Shown here: one piece after another, positions 7,911 through 18,192 of the stretch
Layout of the letters: the number at the start of each line of letters is the position of its first letter
How positions within the stretch are numbered: the stretch's first letter is position 1
Source of the DNA: Oceanobacillus polygoni
Lineage (GTDB): Bacteria; Bacillota; Bacilli; Bacillales; Amphibacillaceae
Direction: 5' to 3'
Assembly: GCF_008304605.1 (NCBI RefSeq)
Contig: NZ_PIJY01000008.1
Coordinates: 1 to 64,000 of the forward strand
Length of the DNA: 64,000 nt
Notes under the pieces: generated by a model
The model's database searches: none
Seen by the model: only the letters and a program-made list of their open reading frames with translations
Told to the model about the DNA's origin: nothing
Made by a program: the position numbers and the translations under genes

Positions 7911-8603
7911 ATGATTACAGTAAAACAATTAAGTCATCATTTTGTGCTTGGCAAGAAAAAGCAGGAAACAACGTTATCGGTACTTCAGGATATTTCAATT
8001 CAAGTGAATAAAGGTGAGATTGTAACGATTGTTGGAAAAAGTGGGTCAGGTAAGTCCACATTGCTCAATTTGATTAGTGGCTTTATTCGTCCGACAGAGG
8101 GTGAAATATGGATAAATGATCAGAAAGTAAGTAATTTTTCAGAGGCGGAATTTGCTGATTTTCGTTTAAAGCATATGGGGTTTATTTTTCAAAGCTTCCA
8201 ACTGATTCCGAGTATGACAGCTTTTCAAAATATTGAATTACCATTAATTTTAAATGGAGAAAGTGAATCATCTCGAAAGGAAATAACGCTTGCTATCCTA
8301 GATAAGGTCGGCTTAAAGGAATTTGCTGATCATTATCCGAGTGAATTATCTGGAGGACAACAACAGCGCGTTAGTATTGCGAGGGCATTGGTATTAAAAC
8401 CGCCCTTGATTCTCGCTGATGAACCGACTGGAAGCTTAGACAGTGAAACAGAGACAGAGCTTCTACAATTTATTAAGGAGCTAAATCAAGAAATGGGCAT
8501 CACTTTTCTGATCATTACCCATGATGATGAAGTAGCGGCAATTGGCGATCGTACGATTACGATAAGTGACGGATGTATCGTAGAGGGGGTAAAATCCCGA
8601 TGA
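7911..8603 (+). CDS. ytrE: ABC transporter ATP-binding protein (YtrE/LolD-like)
   Basis: The 230-residue ATPase of the MacB/LolD group has Walker [10 protein letters not shown] (residues 42-50), the Q-loop in [10 protein letters not shown], signature LSGGQQQR, Walker [13 protein letters not shown] and an H-loop THDDE. The ATG at 7911 follows GGAGG at 7899-7903. Longer reading upstream would overlap the preceding gene without a ribosome site. The stop codon overlaps the next start. It powers the FtsX-like permease that follows. Confidence 0.92.
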   Translation: MITVKQLSHHFVLGKKKQETTLSVLQDISIQVNKGEIVTIVGKSGSGKSTLLNLISGFIRPTEGEIWINDQKVSNFSEAEFADFRLKHMGFIFQSFQLIPSMTAFQNIELPLILNGESESSRKEITLAILDKVGLKEFADHYPSELSGGQQQRVSIARALVLKPPLILADEPTGSLDSETETELLQFIKELNQEMGITFLIITHDDEVAAIGDRTITISDGCIVEGVKSR

Positions 8604-9940
8604 AAATAAAAGACCAATTTCGCTTCGTCAGACAAAATATAAAAAAGAATAAAGTAAGAACTGGGATGACCATTTTAGCAACGGCAATGGGATGTACATT
8701 TCTTATCGTTTTAGCATCTGTAGGTTATGGGCTACAAGAGAGTATTGTAAAGGATACGTTAGAGCAGCAAATTGTGACGGAAATTGATGTATATGGGCAT
8801 ATAAGTGAAGATGGTAATTATCGACCGTTAACCATGGAAGATATTGATGTACTAGAATCGATTGATAACGTAAATGCTGTAACGCGAAGAAATGAGCTAC
8901 GTCAATTTCCAACCTTTTCATTGGATGAATATAAATCCGAAACAACCACTGTGGCTGCGCACTTCCCCTCTGAAATAGCATCTGGAATGGAGCTTGATGA
9001 AGGGAGGCTACCAGAAAAACCGAATGAGGTTGTCGTAGGATATCATTTTCTTGATTATTTTGTTTTGGATGTAGAAGATGAGAATATTTACGATGAAACG
9101 AATGGAGAAATTAAAGAAGAGTACCTTTATCAAGCAGATTTAATCGGAAAAACCTTGGATATGACAGTGCGGAAAGATGAAATGACAGATGATAATGAGC
9201 ATTCGATTCCGCTAACTGTAGTTGGCATTTTGAAAGAACCAACGAGAGAGTGGATGCAAGATCAGAAAGTCTATATTTCTAGTGACGTTTTTGCTGATGT
9301 CGAAGCATATACGGGTACACCAGGCGGAGAGTTAGGTGTTGATGTGAATGCACTTGAATCAACGGCTGCCGATTCATTTGACAATGTAAAGGTGTATGCA
9401 ACGAACCTAGAAGCAGTTCAAGCAATCGTGGATGAACTCGACGATGGAAATTATGCTTCGTATTCTGTTGTCAGTGAGATGAAGCAGATCAACATGCTAT
9501 TTACAATTATGAAAACAGGATTAATTCTTGTCGGTACAATTGCAATACTAATCGCTTCGATTGGTATTTATAACACGATGACGATGGCTGTAACTGAACG
9601 AGCCCCAGATATCGGTATTATGAAAGCAATTGGTGCACATCCGAAAACGATTAAACAAATTTTTCTGCTAGAAAGCAGTTATATCGGGATTATTGGGGCA
9701 TTGATAGGCACCGTGGTGGCCTATGTAGTAAGCTTTTTAGTAAATCTTGGGTTGCCACTAATTATAGAATTTGCGTTTAAGGAAGAGCTGCCAGAACAGC
9801 TGCAATTTTCGATGATACCTGTCAGTCTTGTTTTAATAGCAGTCGGAATTTGTTTGCTTGTGACGATTTTATCTGGTTTACGTCCGGCAAAACGCGCCAC
9901 GCAGATTGATGTATTGAAGGCAATGCGAAGAGAGATATAA
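8600..9940 (+). CDS. ytrF: FtsX/MacB-like ABC permease (YtrF-like)
   Basis: The 446-residue protein has the MacB layout. There is one N-terminal membrane helix (about residues 17-40) and a large extracellular MacB_PCD-type domain (about 41-295). A C-terminal FtsX domain has three helices and the motif MTMAVTERAPDIGIMKAIGA. The start ATG at 8600 overlaps the ytrE stop and follows AGAGGGGG. Such systems usually act by mechanotransmission on lipids, peptides or envelope proteins rather than by simple transport. In B. subtilis the operon responds to cell-wall antibiotics. Confidence 0.9.
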   Translation: MKIKDQFRFVRQNIKKNKVRTGMTILATAMGCTFLIVLASVGYGLQESIVKDTLEQQIVTEIDVYGHISEDGNYRPLTMEDIDVLESIDNVNAVTRRNELRQFPTFSLDEYKSETTTVAAHFPSEIASGMELDEGRLPEKPNEVVVGYHFLDYFVLDVEDENIYDETNGEIKEEYLYQADLIGKTLDMTVRKDEMTDDNEHSIPLTVVGILKEPTREWMQDQKVYISSDVFADVEAYTGTPGGELGVDVNALESTAADSFDNVKVYATNLEAVQAIVDELDDGNYASYSVVSEMKQINMLFTIMKTGLILVGTIAILIASIGIYNTMTMAVTERAPDIGIMKAIGAHPKTIKQIFLLESSYIGIIGALIGTVVAYVVSFLVNLGLPLIIEFAFKEELPEQLQFSMIPVSLVLIAVGICLLVTILSGLRPAKRATQIDVLKAMRREI

Positions 9941-9951
9941 CAATAAGAAGC

Positions 9952-9984
9952 AATGTGCTTGAATCGTTAGGATTCAAGCACATT
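9952..9984. terminator. Bidirectional terminator between ytrF and ytpP
   Basis: Perfect 14-base arms (9952-9965 and 9971-9984) with a 5-base loop sit between the two convergent genes. The ytpP stop codon lies in the loop. Confidence 0.85.
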
Positions 9985-10305
9985 TTCATAGATTTTTCGT
10001 ATCTTTTCTTCTAGTAGGTCCAAATGTACAATTCTTGCTTCTCGTATATATTCTCTTCCATCGACGAAAAGTAATAACACGGGGATCGTGAAGATAGAAA
10101 AACGCCCAGCTACCTCTTGCACTTCTTCTACATTAATGTGAGCTGATTTTATTTGTGGATAGGAGTCCATCAATTGTTGAACCTGTGGTAATAATCCATG
10201 ACAGACACTGCAATTAGGTCGAGAAAAATAAAGAAAAGCGAATCGGTTTTCTGCTATAAATGTTTCTACATGATCAAGTGTTCTTACCCTTTCAAATTCC
10301 TCCAT
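9967..10305 (-). CDS. ytpP: Thioredoxin-like protein (YtpP family)
   Basis: The 112-residue thioredoxin-fold protein has the redox motif CSVC in FSRPNCSVCHGLLPQV (Cys near residues 32 and 35) and the cis-Pro segment FTIPVLLLF. It lacks the classical WCGPC, as YtpP proteins do. The start at 10305 follows GGAGGTT by ten bases. Further upstream codons add a hydrophobic stretch without a ribosome site and are unlikely to be coding. It probably acts as a cytoplasmic thiol reductant or dithiol exchange protein. Confidence 0.85.
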   Translation of the reverse strand: MEEFERVRTLDHVETFIAENRFAFLYFSRPNCSVCHGLLPQVQQLMDSYPQIKSAHINVEEVQEVAGRFSIFTIPVLLLFVDGREYIREARIVHLDLLEEKIRKIYENVLES

Positions 10306-10437
10306 CGTAATGTAAAACCTCCGTTCTCCTCTGTTCCCTATAGTATACCAAGAAAAAGAAGCTGATACATAATGGAGGTTTAGTAACAGGTATAGAAAGG
10401 AAGTAGAAAGTAAAGGAGACAATGGGGTGAAAATTAA

Positions 10438-10653
10438 ATGCACAATAAAAATGAACGTTCTCCAAAGAAAATAAGACCACAGTGGAATGATGAAAGAAGA
10501 ACGAAGCTTGATGAACAGGAAGAACAGAAATTTGTGGATGATATTCCGATGGAAGATTTAAAAATAGAAACACAGGATGAGAAGGATAAGAAGAAGACGA
10601 AGGACGATTCACAAAGTGAAAGAAAGTATAGACAGAAAAAGAATGATGAGTAG
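10438..10653 (+). CDS. Small highly charged protein, unknown function
   Basis: The 71-residue product is almost entirely Lys, Asp, Glu, Arg and Gln, with no hydrophobic core or membrane segment, so it is probably disordered. The ATG follows GGGGTG by seven bases, and a clear terminator with a T-tract follows the stop, so it looks like a true single-gene transcript. It is divergent from ytpP. I do not recognise the family. Confidence 0.6.
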   Translation: MHNKNERSPKKIRPQWNDERRTKLDEQEEQKFVDDIPMEDLKIETQDEKDKKKTKDDSQSERKYRQKKNDE

Positions 10654-10656
10654 AGT

Positions 10657-10689
10657 GAAAGACCCTAAGCGTAGTGCTCTGGGTCTTTC
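10657..10689 (+). terminator. Terminator of the small charged-protein gene
   Basis: Nine-base arms (10657-10665 and 10681-10689) are followed by a T-rich stretch. Confidence 0.75.
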
Positions 10690-10720
10690 TGTTTGTTTCG
10701 ATAAAAAGCTCCCATTCATA

Positions 10721-11275
10721 CTAACATGGATAGGAATGATAGCGCCGCGGTAGGGGTCTGATTGGTTCTAAGCAAGTGATTGCGCAGAAACAATCTAAAT
10801 CTAGAGTGATACATATGCCAGTTTTTTTGAAGTCTACTGTTTGATGAGGAGGTTTATTTTTAAAGAAATCAACTAGTTTTTTTCCTTTGTTAGTTAGTGG
10901 AATACCATGTGCATTTACCGGCTGTAATAATTCAACTTCGACACAGCAGCTATGTGGAATAAATCGTATTGCCCGTAATACAGGTGTTTCGAGAGCGGCA
11001 AAAAATGTATCATGATAACATCCTTTTTTCCCCTTTTTATAAACTCCGCTTGCAATAAATGGTTTAAGACTACCTTTTTTAAATAGGATAAATGGAATGG
11101 TTGTATTCATATTTCTATTTCTAGAGTAAGGTGAAAGTAATTGTTTAATGGAGTTTTCGCAGCCACTACTACAGTGTTTGTTTCTATCAGCTACTTTATT
11201 TTGGGCGGCAACTATTTTTCTTACTACTTCACAAACACAGTCTCGATGAATGCATGGATGGTTGTTATAGCTCAT
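10721..11275 (-). CDS. Spore coat protein of the CotY/CotZ family
   Basis: The 184-residue Cys-rich protein begins with the pattern CIHRDCVCEVVRKIVAAQNKV and then has C..GC. Further Cys pairs occur near residues 86, 110-111, 152, 162-164 and 169. This arrangement is that of CotY/CotZ-type proteins, which build a disulfide-linked crust or outer coat in Bacillus spores. Which paralog it is cannot be decided. It is monocistronic on the minus strand with an AAAGGA ribosome site. Confidence 0.85.
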   Translation of the reverse strand: MSYNNHPCIHRDCVCEVVRKIVAAQNKVADRNKHCSSGCENSIKQLLSPYSRNRNMNTTIPFILFKKGSLKPFIASGVYKKGKKGCYHDTFFAALETPVLRAIRFIPHSCCVEVELLQPVNAHGIPLTNKGKKLVDFFKNKPPHQTVDFKKTGICITLDLDCFCAITCLEPIRPLPRRYHSYPC

Positions 11276-11488
11276 GAGTTATCGGTCCTTTCTTTGTTGC
11301 TGTATTTACTATCAAGATATGTTGATACCTGCTCGGTGCTTGTATAATAGTCTAATAAATCTCTTGAAATGAAAATTGTACGCATGAAGTAGGGTTTATT
11401 CATAAGTAAGATAGTTTTTCGTGGAGAGGAAAGCACGTAAGATGGCCCTTTTAAGGTGAATTTGTTGGGTTGAAAATAATGATGTCGA

Positions 11489-11523
11489 AAAACCCCTCCT
11501 ATCGAACGATTAGGAGGGGTTTT
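11489..11523 (-). terminator. Terminator of lipM-lipA
   Basis: Perfect 13-base arms (11489-11501 and 11511-11523) lie 16 bases past the lipA stop and are followed on the minus strand by a short T-tract. Confidence 0.85.
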
Positions 11524-11538
11524 AACATGGCGTATTAT

Positions 11539-12483
11539 TTAAAAATGAAAATCAACCTTTGTATCCTCTTGCGATTCATAGCCTTTCATATATTTAATTC
11601 GTCTTTGTGCGGCAGATTGACTTACTTGTTCATCTGCATGATAGGAAGAGCGTACTAATGGACCAGACTCACAATGCGAGAACCCTTTTTCAAGCGCTAT
11701 TTTTTTCAGTTCCTCAAATTCATCAGGATGATAATACTTTTCAACATTTAAATGCTTTTTTGTTGGTTGTAAATATTGGCCAATTGTAACAATATCCACG
11801 TCATGTGCACGCAAGTCGTCCATTGCTTCGATGAGTTCTTCCGTTGTTTCTCCTAATCCGACCATAATACTTGATTTCGTAGGAATATTTGGTGCGATTT
11901 CTTTTACACGTTGGAGAAGCTGTAAGGACCGATCGTATCTTGCGATTGCTCGAACACGTTTTGTTAATCGTCTAACGGTTTCAATATTATGATTGAAAAT
12001 ATCCGGTTCGCTATCCATAAGACTATGTAAGCTTTCATAATCCCCCTTCATATCAGATGGGAGAATTTCTATCGTACAGCCTGGATTCTGGTGGCGGATT
12101 GCACGAACAGTATTGGCAAAAACAGCTGCACCACCATCTTCTAGGTCATCACGCGCAACCGCTGTCACAACAACATGCTTTAGCCCCATAATGGAAACAG
12201 AATCAGCAACTCGCTTTGGTTCGCCTAAGTCAAGCCCACTTGGAAGACCTGTTTTGACCGCGCAAAATCGGCAGCCGCGTGTACATGTATCACCTAGAAT
12301 CATAAATGTTGCTGTCTTACGCTCACTCCAACATTCATAAATGTTTGGACACTTTGCTTCTTCGCATACCGTGTTTAGTCGCTTGTCGCGCATTAAATGC
12401 TTTAGTTTTTTATAGGAATCATTTGTGTTGATCTTTGTTTTTAGCCATTCTGGTTTCCGAATAAATTCTGCCTGTTTAGCCAA
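11539..12483 (-). CDS. lipA: Lipoyl synthase
   Basis: LipA is a radical-SAM enzyme that inserts two sulfurs into protein-bound octanoyl groups. The sequence has the auxiliary-cluster cysteines C40, C45 and C51 ([13 protein letters not shown]), the SAM-cluster motif CTRGCRFC (C67, C71, C74) and the C-terminal RSSYHA serine ligand. I place the start at TTG 12483 (reading [15 protein letters not shown], as in homologs), ten bases after AAGGAG and overlapping the lipM stop. A longer frame inside lipM lacks family similarity. Length 314 is normal. Confidence 0.95.
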   Translation of the reverse strand: MAKQAEFIRKPEWLKTKINTNDSYKKLKHLMRDKRLNTVCEEAKCPNIYECWSERKTATFMILGDTCTRGCRFCAVKTGLPSGLDLGEPKRVADSVSIMGLKHVVVTAVARDDLEDGGAAVFANTVRAIRHQNPGCTIEILPSDMKGDYESLHSLMDSEPDIFNHNIETVRRLTKRVRAIARYDRSLQLLQRVKEIAPNIPTKSSIMVGLGETTEELIEAMDDLRAHDVDIVTIGQYLQPTKKHLNVEKYYHPDEFEELKKIALEKGFSHCESGPLVRSSYHADEQVSQSAAQRRIKYMKGYESQEDTKVDFHF

Positions 12484-13327
12484 TGCTAGCACGCTCCTTA
12501 TTTGAGTTAATATTCCATGCTTTTGTTTCATATTTTGATTGTGCTAATTGCTGCACTTCTTCCCATTGCGTTTCTGTTAATTGCAAAGGATGGAGTTCTA
12601 GGTCTAAGCCTTTTTTGAATCCTTCTTTGAATGCATCCGTTAACATGTCATACTGATACACTCGATTTGTTAATTGATTAATTGTAACCGCTTTTTTGTG
12701 AAATGCATCTCGACTTCGTTCTCGTAAACGTTCGGAAGAAAATAAGAATAAATCAAAAAGCATCACTGTATTCATACTCATTGGAATGGAACCATGTTGC
12801 ATGAGTACGCCCTTTTGCCTTGTTTGAGCATTTCCAGATAGCTTTTTGCCGTCTACAACCATTTCGTAGATGGCTGGTTTTTCAAAGCATATTGCTGTTC
12901 TTCCTCTGGCTCTTTCTCTGTCTAGAATGGCATATTCAGCAGGAATTCCTAAATTACGATAACCTTCAAAAACACCTTTAGATAGTACGTGGTATGCTTC
13001 TTGAACGGATATAGGAATATCTGGATCATTCTCTGAAATAACAAGACTATACGTTAATTCATCATCATGAAGCACTGCACTACCACCAGTTAAACGACGA
13101 ACAAATTGGCATCCGTGCCGTTCAATTGCATCGAAATTAATTTTTTTGTTAACTTTTTGAAAGTAGCCGACAGATAAACTGGGTTCTTTCCAACCATAAA
13201 ATCGTAATGTTGGTGGGATTTTACCTTCGTGATGCCAGTTGATTAAACATTCGTCAAAAGCCATATTCCATGCGGCATCTTGGAAACCAGTATTGATAAA
13301 AGCCCAATGTTTCTTCAATGTAGTCAC
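12476..13327 (-). CDS. lipM: Octanoyltransferase LipM (lipoate-protein ligase A-like fold)
   Basis: The 283-residue protein closely follows Bacillus LipM, which moves octanoate from acyl carrier protein to the GcvH protein. Diagnostic features are [17 protein letters not shown], the [19 protein letters not shown] loop, the nucleophile Cys147 in TAICFEKP and Lys162 in [15 protein letters not shown] Cys at that site separates LipM from true lipoate ligases. It overlaps lipA, so octanoyl transfer and sulfur insertion are encoded as a pair. Confidence 0.93.
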   Translation of the reverse strand: MTTLKKHWAFINTGFQDAAWNMAFDECLINWHHEGKIPPTLRFYGWKEPSLSVGYFQKVNKKINFDAIERHGCQFVRRLTGGSAVLHDDELTYSLVISENDPDIPISVQEAYHVLSKGVFEGYRNLGIPAEYAILDRERARGRTAICFEKPAIYEMVVDGKKLSGNAQTRQKGVLMQHGSIPMSMNTVMLFDLFLFSSERLRERSRDAFHKKAVTINQLTNRVYQYDMLTDAFKEGFKKGLDLELHPLQLTETQWEEVQQLAQSKYETKAWNINSNKERASIG

Positions 13328-13662
13328 CTCCGATAAAAGTATTACCTATTAGAGAGCTGTGAACAACGAAAAAGACTGCATTAAATAAAAATGCAGTCTT
13401 TGATAAATTCATCCATAGATAAGATATCCGATCCATTGTCGACTGCACATTCCCCACGCTAGTATTATCTAATTCGGGTCCAAAGGGTCAACACGAAACG
13501 TCTTTCTCAGCCAAGCAGCTCCCCTAGTGCGTATTTACTTATTCAATTTACAAACTAAGCTTACTGTTAATTGTATTAATTGTAAAGATAAATACAACAA
13601 TTAGCGTTAAGAATTTTTATACTAGTTAGCATTTAAGCACATGCCATCTCGATGTGTGCGTT
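13328..13662. other. Gap between the trp operon end and lipM
   Basis: This 335-base region contains the trp operon terminator (13371-13401) and, next to lipM, its ribosome site (GGAGGTGAC). I see no further gene, repeat or RNA structure in it. Confidence 0.6.
13371..13401 (-). terminator. Terminator downstream of the trp operon
   Basis: Perfect 12-base arms (13371-13382 and 13390-13401) are followed by a T-tract on the minus strand. It lies between the trp operon and lipM. Confidence 0.8.
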
Positions 13663-14460
13663 TTATCGAACCTTTTGCACGTTTGGTCGAATGCTTCCTT
13701 CTATTAAGTGCTGTATTTCATTCCATTTTCCTTCATGTAAAAGCTGGACAATTTTACTTCCAACAATGATTCCATCACATGCTTTTGAAAGCTGCTGCGC
13801 CTGTTCAGCATTTGATACACCAAACCCTGCAAGAACAGGGATAGAGCTATTATCTTTGAGCAGTTTTAAATAAGCATGCACTTTATTATCGTGTCTTTCA
13901 CGTTCCCCTGTTGTTCCTTTAACAGCAACGGCATACAGGAATCCTTCTGAACGTTTAGCTAACTCTACTAAGCGTTCTTTTGGACTTGTCATTGCTGCGA
14001 GGCGAATAAAAGCAATACTTTTTTCTTGTAAGGAACCAGAAACAATTTCTTCCTCTTCCATTGGTATATCAGGTATAATGACACCATCAACTCCTGCTTT
14101 TTCACAGTCGGCTGCAAATCGATCAATGCCGTAGGAGAGAATTGGGTTTAAATAAGTCATGATAATAATCGGAATCGAACGATTATCTTTAAACGTAGCT
14201 AGTTTGTCTATAACTGTTGCTAAGGTTGTGCCATGACTTAATGCGCGAATACCAGCTTCTTGAATAATGGGACCATCTGCGACTGGGTCAGAGAAGGGAA
14301 TACCAACTTCAATTGCTGTAGCTCCACATGTTTGCAAGAAGTGAGTGGTTTCTTCTAAACGATCTAGACCACCATCACCAGCCATGATATAAGGAACGAA
14401 AATCGTCTCGTTAGCATTCACCTTATCCTGCAATGTCTTTTCTAATCTTACTTTACCCAT
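13663..14460 (-). CDS. trpA: Tryptophan synthase alpha chain
   Basis: TrpA cleaves indole-3-glycerol phosphate to indole and glyceraldehyde 3-phosphate. The 265-residue TIM barrel shows AIEVGIPFSDPVADGPIIQEA, containing the catalytic Glu and Asp. It also shows GVDGVIIPDIPMEE, GVSNAEQA and the phosphate-binding GIIVGSKIV. It is the last gene of the operon and its start abuts the trpB stop. Length and motifs are normal. Confidence 0.97.
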   Translation of the reverse strand: MGKVRLEKTLQDKVNANETIFVPYIMAGDGGLDRLEETTHFLQTCGATAIEVGIPFSDPVADGPIIQEAGIRALSHGTTLATVIDKLATFKDNRSIPIIIMTYLNPILSYGIDRFAADCEKAGVDGVIIPDIPMEEEEIVSGSLQEKSIAFIRLAAMTSPKERLVELAKRSEGFLYAVAVKGTTGERERHDNKVHAYLKLLKDNSSIPVLAGFGVSNAEQAQQLSKACDGIIVGSKIVQLLHEGKWNEIQHLIEGSIRPNVQKVR

Positions 14461-15659
14461 TATATGTTCCCTCCAATCCGATCTTTCACTTGCTCGACAT
14501 CTTTATCTCCGCGCCCCGATAAACAAACGACGATATTTTCGTTTTGTGGCATTTCTTTAGCAAGCTTCATTGCATATGCAATTGCATGTGCGCTTTCTAA
14601 TGCAGGAATAATTCCTTCTGTCTTGGATAAAAATTGGAAAGCTTCCAGTGCTTCCTCATCTGTAATGGATGTATACGTCACGCGATTTATTTCATGCAAG
14701 TGACTATGCTCAGGACCAACACCAGGATAGTCAAGTCCGGCAGAGATAGAGAAGGCTTCCTCAATTAATCCTTCCTTATCTTGTAATAAGTAAGTTAATG
14801 TACCATGCAATACACCGACCTCTCCGCCAGTTAAAGTTGCAGCATGCTGATTTGTTTCAAGACCAGCGCCGCCAGCTTCTACACCAAATATCTTTACATC
14901 TGTATCCTGGATAAATGGATAGAACATCCCCATTGCATTACTACCACCACCGACACAAGCAATGATTGCGTCTGGTAGTTTACCAGTTTGATCGAGGATT
15001 TGTTCTTTTGTTTCTTTCCCGATAACAGATTGAAGATCACGAACGATTTTCGGAAATGGATGTGGTCCAACAACGGAGCCGATTATATAGTGGGTGTCAT
15101 CGACATGATTAACCCAGTAACGCAATGCCTCATTAACTGCATCCTTTAGTGTTCCGCTACCTTGGGAAACTCCCCGTACTTCAGCACCTAACAGCTCCAT
15201 TCGAAACACATTTAGCTTTTGACGACGAATATCTTCTTCGCCCATAAAGACAATACATTCTAATCCAAGTAATGCACAAACGGTTGCTGTTGCAACACCA
15301 TGCTGGCCTGCACCCGTTTCAGCAACAACTTTTTTCTTGCCCATTCGTAATGTGAGCAAAGCCTGCCCAATCGTATTGTTAATTTTATGTGCACCTGTGT
15401 GGTTTAAGTCCTCTCGTTTTAGATAAATATTAGCACCACCAAGTACTTTGGTGAGTTTCTCTGCGTAATATAATGGTGTTTCCCGCCCGACATATTGCTT
15501 TAAATAGTAGTTTAGCTCCTGGATGAATTCAGGGTCCTTCATTGCTTTTTCATAGGCTTCTTCTAATTCAATGACGGCTGGCATTAATAGCTCAGGGACA
15601 AATTTCCCTCCAAATTGACCATACTTACCTGCCTCATTTGGCATTGTATAAATTGACAT
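14460..15659 (-). CDS. trpB: Tryptophan synthase beta chain
   Basis: TrpB condenses indole with serine using pyridoxal phosphate. Key features are [16 protein letters not shown] at the N-terminus, the PLP lysine in [18 protein letters not shown], the catalytic Glu in [14 protein letters not shown] and the phosphate loop [11 protein letters not shown] prefer ATG 15659, seven bases after GAGGTG. The GTG three codons upstream lies inside that ribosome site. The product is 399 residues. A 103-base gap separates it from trpF, the largest inside this operon. Confidence 0.97.
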   Translation of the reverse strand: MSIYTMPNEAGKYGQFGGKFVPELLMPAVIELEEAYEKAMKDPEFIQELNYYLKQYVGRETPLYYAEKLTKVLGGANIYLKREDLNHTGAHKINNTIGQALLTLRMGKKKVVAETGAGQHGVATATVCALLGLECIVFMGEEDIRRQKLNVFRMELLGAEVRGVSQGSGTLKDAVNEALRYWVNHVDDTHYIIGSVVGPHPFPKIVRDLQSVIGKETKEQILDQTGKLPDAIIACVGGGSNAMGMFYPFIQDTDVKIFGVEAGGAGLETNQHAATLTGGEVGVLHGTLTYLLQDKEGLIEEAFSISAGLDYPGVGPEHSHLHEINRVTYTSITDEEALEAFQFLSKTEGIIPALESAHAIAYAMKLAKEMPQNENIVVCLSGRGDKDVEQVKDRIGGNI

Positions 15660-15762
15660 GTATGACACCTCGTTTTCGTAGATTATGAATCAGTTATAAA
15701 ATTTGATTAAGCGATCGTGTAGCTAACCAACTAAAAAGCCGCAATAGCACCAACCGATCGTT

Positions 15763-16380
15763 CTAACGCTCCACTCCCGCTTTCAATTTAGCATTTCTAA
15801 TAAATTGTTCTATTTTATCTAAATCTTTTTCTTTATTTGTTTCCACGCCACTGGACACATCAACCGCAGCTGGCCTGACAGTGTTTATTGCTCTTTTAAC
15901 ATTCTCCGGAGTAAGTCCGCCAGCTAGCATGACTTTTGCCCGGTTGATGGATAGCTGATCAGCTAAACTCCAGTCGAAGGCAATGCCACTTCCGCCTCTC
16001 CGTGAATCTACGAGACTATCAAGTAAATAAAAGTCGCATGGATAAGAGCGAATGGCAGGTAGTGTATCTTTATTAACCGGAAATGCTTTAATAATTTCAT
16101 ACGGCAGCTGCTTCGCTACCTCTGGAGGTTCGTCTCCATGTAATTGAATGGTATCTAAGCCAACTGTTTGAGCGGTTTCCTTCATTGTCTCCACCGTTTC
16201 ATTGACAAAAACACCAACCTTTTTAACGAAAGCAGGGAGGGAGCTTGCAATAATCGCAGCTTCCTTAGGGGAGATTTGTCTCGAGCTCTCAGCAAAAACA
16301 AATCCGATATAATCTGCTCCGGCTTTTACTGCAACATCGGCCGCATCTTTTGTTGTAATGCCGCAAATTTTGACGAGCAT
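15763..16380 (-). CDS. trpF: Phosphoribosylanthranilate isomerase
   Basis: TrpF performs the Amadori rearrangement of phosphoribosylanthranilate. The 205-residue barrel starts MLVKICGITTKDAADVAVKAGADYIGFVF, with the catalytic Cys in KICG. It has the catalytic Asp in YLLDSLVDSRRGGSGIAFDW and phosphate-binding LAGGLTPENV. It begins directly after the trpC stop, with AAAGGAG inside trpC. The last bases of the gene resemble a short motif also found downstream of pepT. Confidence 0.96.
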   Translation of the reverse strand: MLVKICGITTKDAADVAVKAGADYIGFVFAESSRQISPKEAAIIASSLPAFVKKVGVFVNETVETMKETAQTVGLDTIQLHGDEPPEVAKQLPYEIIKAFPVNKDTLPAIRSYPCDFYLLDSLVDSRRGGSGIAFDWSLADQLSINRAKVMLAGGLTPENVKRAINTVRPAAVDVSSGVETNKEKDLDKIEQFIRNAKLKAGVER

Positions 16381-17166
16381 TTATTTCGCTCCTTTCACTG
16401 GTAGTGGAATTTGCAGCTGTTTGAAGGTTTCATTTACATTGTCTGAACGCATCAATGTTTCACCAACGAGAATAACATTGGCACCTGCATCAGCAGCTCG
16501 TATTACATCCTCCTTTGTTTTCATTCCACTTTCACTAATTAGAATTGCATCTTGTTTTGTTATTATTGAAGCGAGCTTATCGGTTGTCCCGAGGTCGACT
16601 TCAAATGTTTTTAAATTACGATTATTGATTCCGATAATCTCTGGATCTACTTCTAATGCGGATTTCAATTCTTCTTCATTATGAACCTCACAGAGTACCT
16701 CTAGGTCAAGATTTGTTGCATAGTTGTATAATTCAGTAAATTGTTCCTTGGATAAGGCGGCAACAATAAGCAAAATAATGTTTGCCCCAGCGGCTTTTGC
16801 ATGATCAATTTGAACCGGATCAATGATAAAGTCTTTACATAAAATCGGAATAGCTACAGCTTCTCGAACAGCTCGTAAATCGTCCATCGATCCATTGAAA
16901 AAAGGTTCGTCTGTCAGTACAGAAATAGCAGCGGCCCCAGCTTGTTCATATTGTTTTGCTTGTTTAACGGGATCCACAGTCATATGGATCGCTCCTTTTG
17001 ATGGAGAGGAACGTTTGATTTCAGCGATAATATTCATATGTGCTGCACCTTTGACCCTGCTTTTGAAAGTAGAGACTGGAGAGTAGTTTTTCTGCTCAAT
17101 CGTTTTCGTTTTTAATTTGGCAACTTCTTTTGCCTTTTCGGTTAAAATCTTATCTAAGAAAGTCAT
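16381..17166 (-). CDS. trpC: Indole-3-glycerol phosphate synthase
   Basis: TrpC closes the indole ring. The 261-residue barrel has the signature IIAEIKRSSPSKG with the catalytic Lys, then ISVLTDEPFFNGS, PILCKDFIIDPVQI and EIIGINNRNLKTFEVD, and LISESGMKTKEDV. It starts one base after the trpD stop codon and abuts trpF, so the block is translationally coupled. Stand-alone TrpC and TrpF are usual for Bacillaceae. Confidence 0.97.
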   Translation of the reverse strand: MTFLDKILTEKAKEVAKLKTKTIEQKNYSPVSTFKSRVKGAAHMNIIAEIKRSSPSKGAIHMTVDPVKQAKQYEQAGAAAISVLTDEPFFNGSMDDLRAVREAVAIPILCKDFIIDPVQIDHAKAAGANIILLIVAALSKEQFTELYNYATNLDLEVLCEVHNEEELKSALEVDPEIIGINNRNLKTFEVDLGTTDKLASIITKQDAILISESGMKTKEDVIRAADAGANVILVGETLMRSDNVNETFKQLQIPLPVKGAK

Positions 17167-18192
17167 TTAATACACCCCACTTGGAATTTTTTTGCTGTAT
17201 GCTACTAAATGCTGTAATCGTTCTAAGGCTGCACCTGATTGGATGCTTTCTCGTGCTAATTCAATCCCATCCCGTGGACTATTTGCTTTGCCATTCGTAA
17301 ACAAACCAAGACCTGCATTTAATAAAACTGTATCTAAATAAGGTCCGGGTTTACCATTTAAAACAGATTTGAGAATTTCTGCATTTTCCTTCGCGTCACC
17401 ACCACGGATACGTTCATTTGGATAACCGGATAAGCCAACCTCTTCGGGATGTAACGTTGTTTCAGTGAGCTTTCCATCCTCAAGGATGATCAGGTGATTG
17501 TCTCCCGCAAGAGAAGCCTCATCCATCGAACCAGCACCATTTACAACAACTGCTCGACGTCTGCCTAACTTCTTTGCGGCTTCCGCAATAATTGGCAGTA
17601 AATCTTTGCGATATACTCCAATTAATTGGGTATCAAGCTCAATCGGATTTGTCAGCGGTCCAATTGCGTTGAAAATTGTTGGCAGTCCCAAATGTTTTCG
17701 AACGACTGAAAAGGGACGAAGCGCTTCATGAACATGTGGAGCAAATAGGAATGCAATTTTATTTTCTGCAAGCATTTCACTGACATGCTCGTTGGAGAAT
17801 GAAAGGGAGACGCCTAAATGTTCTAGGACATCGGCGCTTCCGGTTTTGCTGGAGATGCTTCGGTTTCCATGCTTTGCAACCGTAACGCCAGCTCCAGCAA
17901 TAACAAAAGCAGAGGTCGTACTGATATTAAAGCTATTGGACTGATCTCCACCGGTCCCGCAGTTATCCATCGCATCTTGGATTGGACTTGTTTGGAAGGA
18001 GGACTTATCACGAATTACTTCAACAAGTCCAGCAATCTCATCAGAAGTTTCTCCCTTAATTTGTAACGCAGTTAAAAATCCAGCGATTTCGGATTCAGTC
18101 ACATCCGTTGTAAAGCAGTAATTTGCAGCTTCCTTCATTTCTTCTACTGTTAAATGTTCACGATTCATCAATTTTTTAAGATACAGTTTCAT
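17167..18192 (-). CDS. trpD: Anthranilate phosphoribosyltransferase
   Basis: TrpD joins anthranilate to PRPP. The 341-residue protein has the glycine-rich PRPP loop NCGTGGDQSNSFNISTTSAF, the KHGNRSISSKTGSADVLEHLG segment binding anthranilate, and GAGSMDEASLAGDN with metal-binding acidic residues. It overlaps the trpG stop by 17 bases. Length matches the family. Confidence 0.97.
   Translation of the reverse strand: MKLYLKKLMNREHLTVEEMKEAANYCFTTDVTESEIAGFLTALQIKGETSDEIAGLVEVIRDKSSFQTSPIQDAMDNCGTGGDQSNSFNISTTSAFVIAGAGVTVAKHGNRSISSKTGSADVLEHLGVSLSFSNEHVSEMLAENKIAFLFAPHVHEALRPFSVVRKHLGLPTIFNAIGPLTNPIELDTQLIGVYRKDLLPIIAEAAKKLGRRRAVVVNGAGSMDEASLAGDNHLIILEDGKLTETTLHPEEVGLSGYPNERIRGGDAKENAEILKSVLNGKPGPYLDTVLLNAGLGLFTNGKANSPRDGIELARESIQSGAALERLQHLVAYSKKIPSGVY

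Noticed and set aside
10721-13327. Phage or genomic-island content
   Set aside because: No integrase, phage structural gene, toxin-antitoxin pair or attachment repeat was seen here or elsewhere. The only mobile DNA found is the two IS3-like ends.
13254-13457. Short minus-strand frame upstream of lipM
   Set aside because: It crosses the trp terminator stem and has no ribosome site or recognisable similarity.
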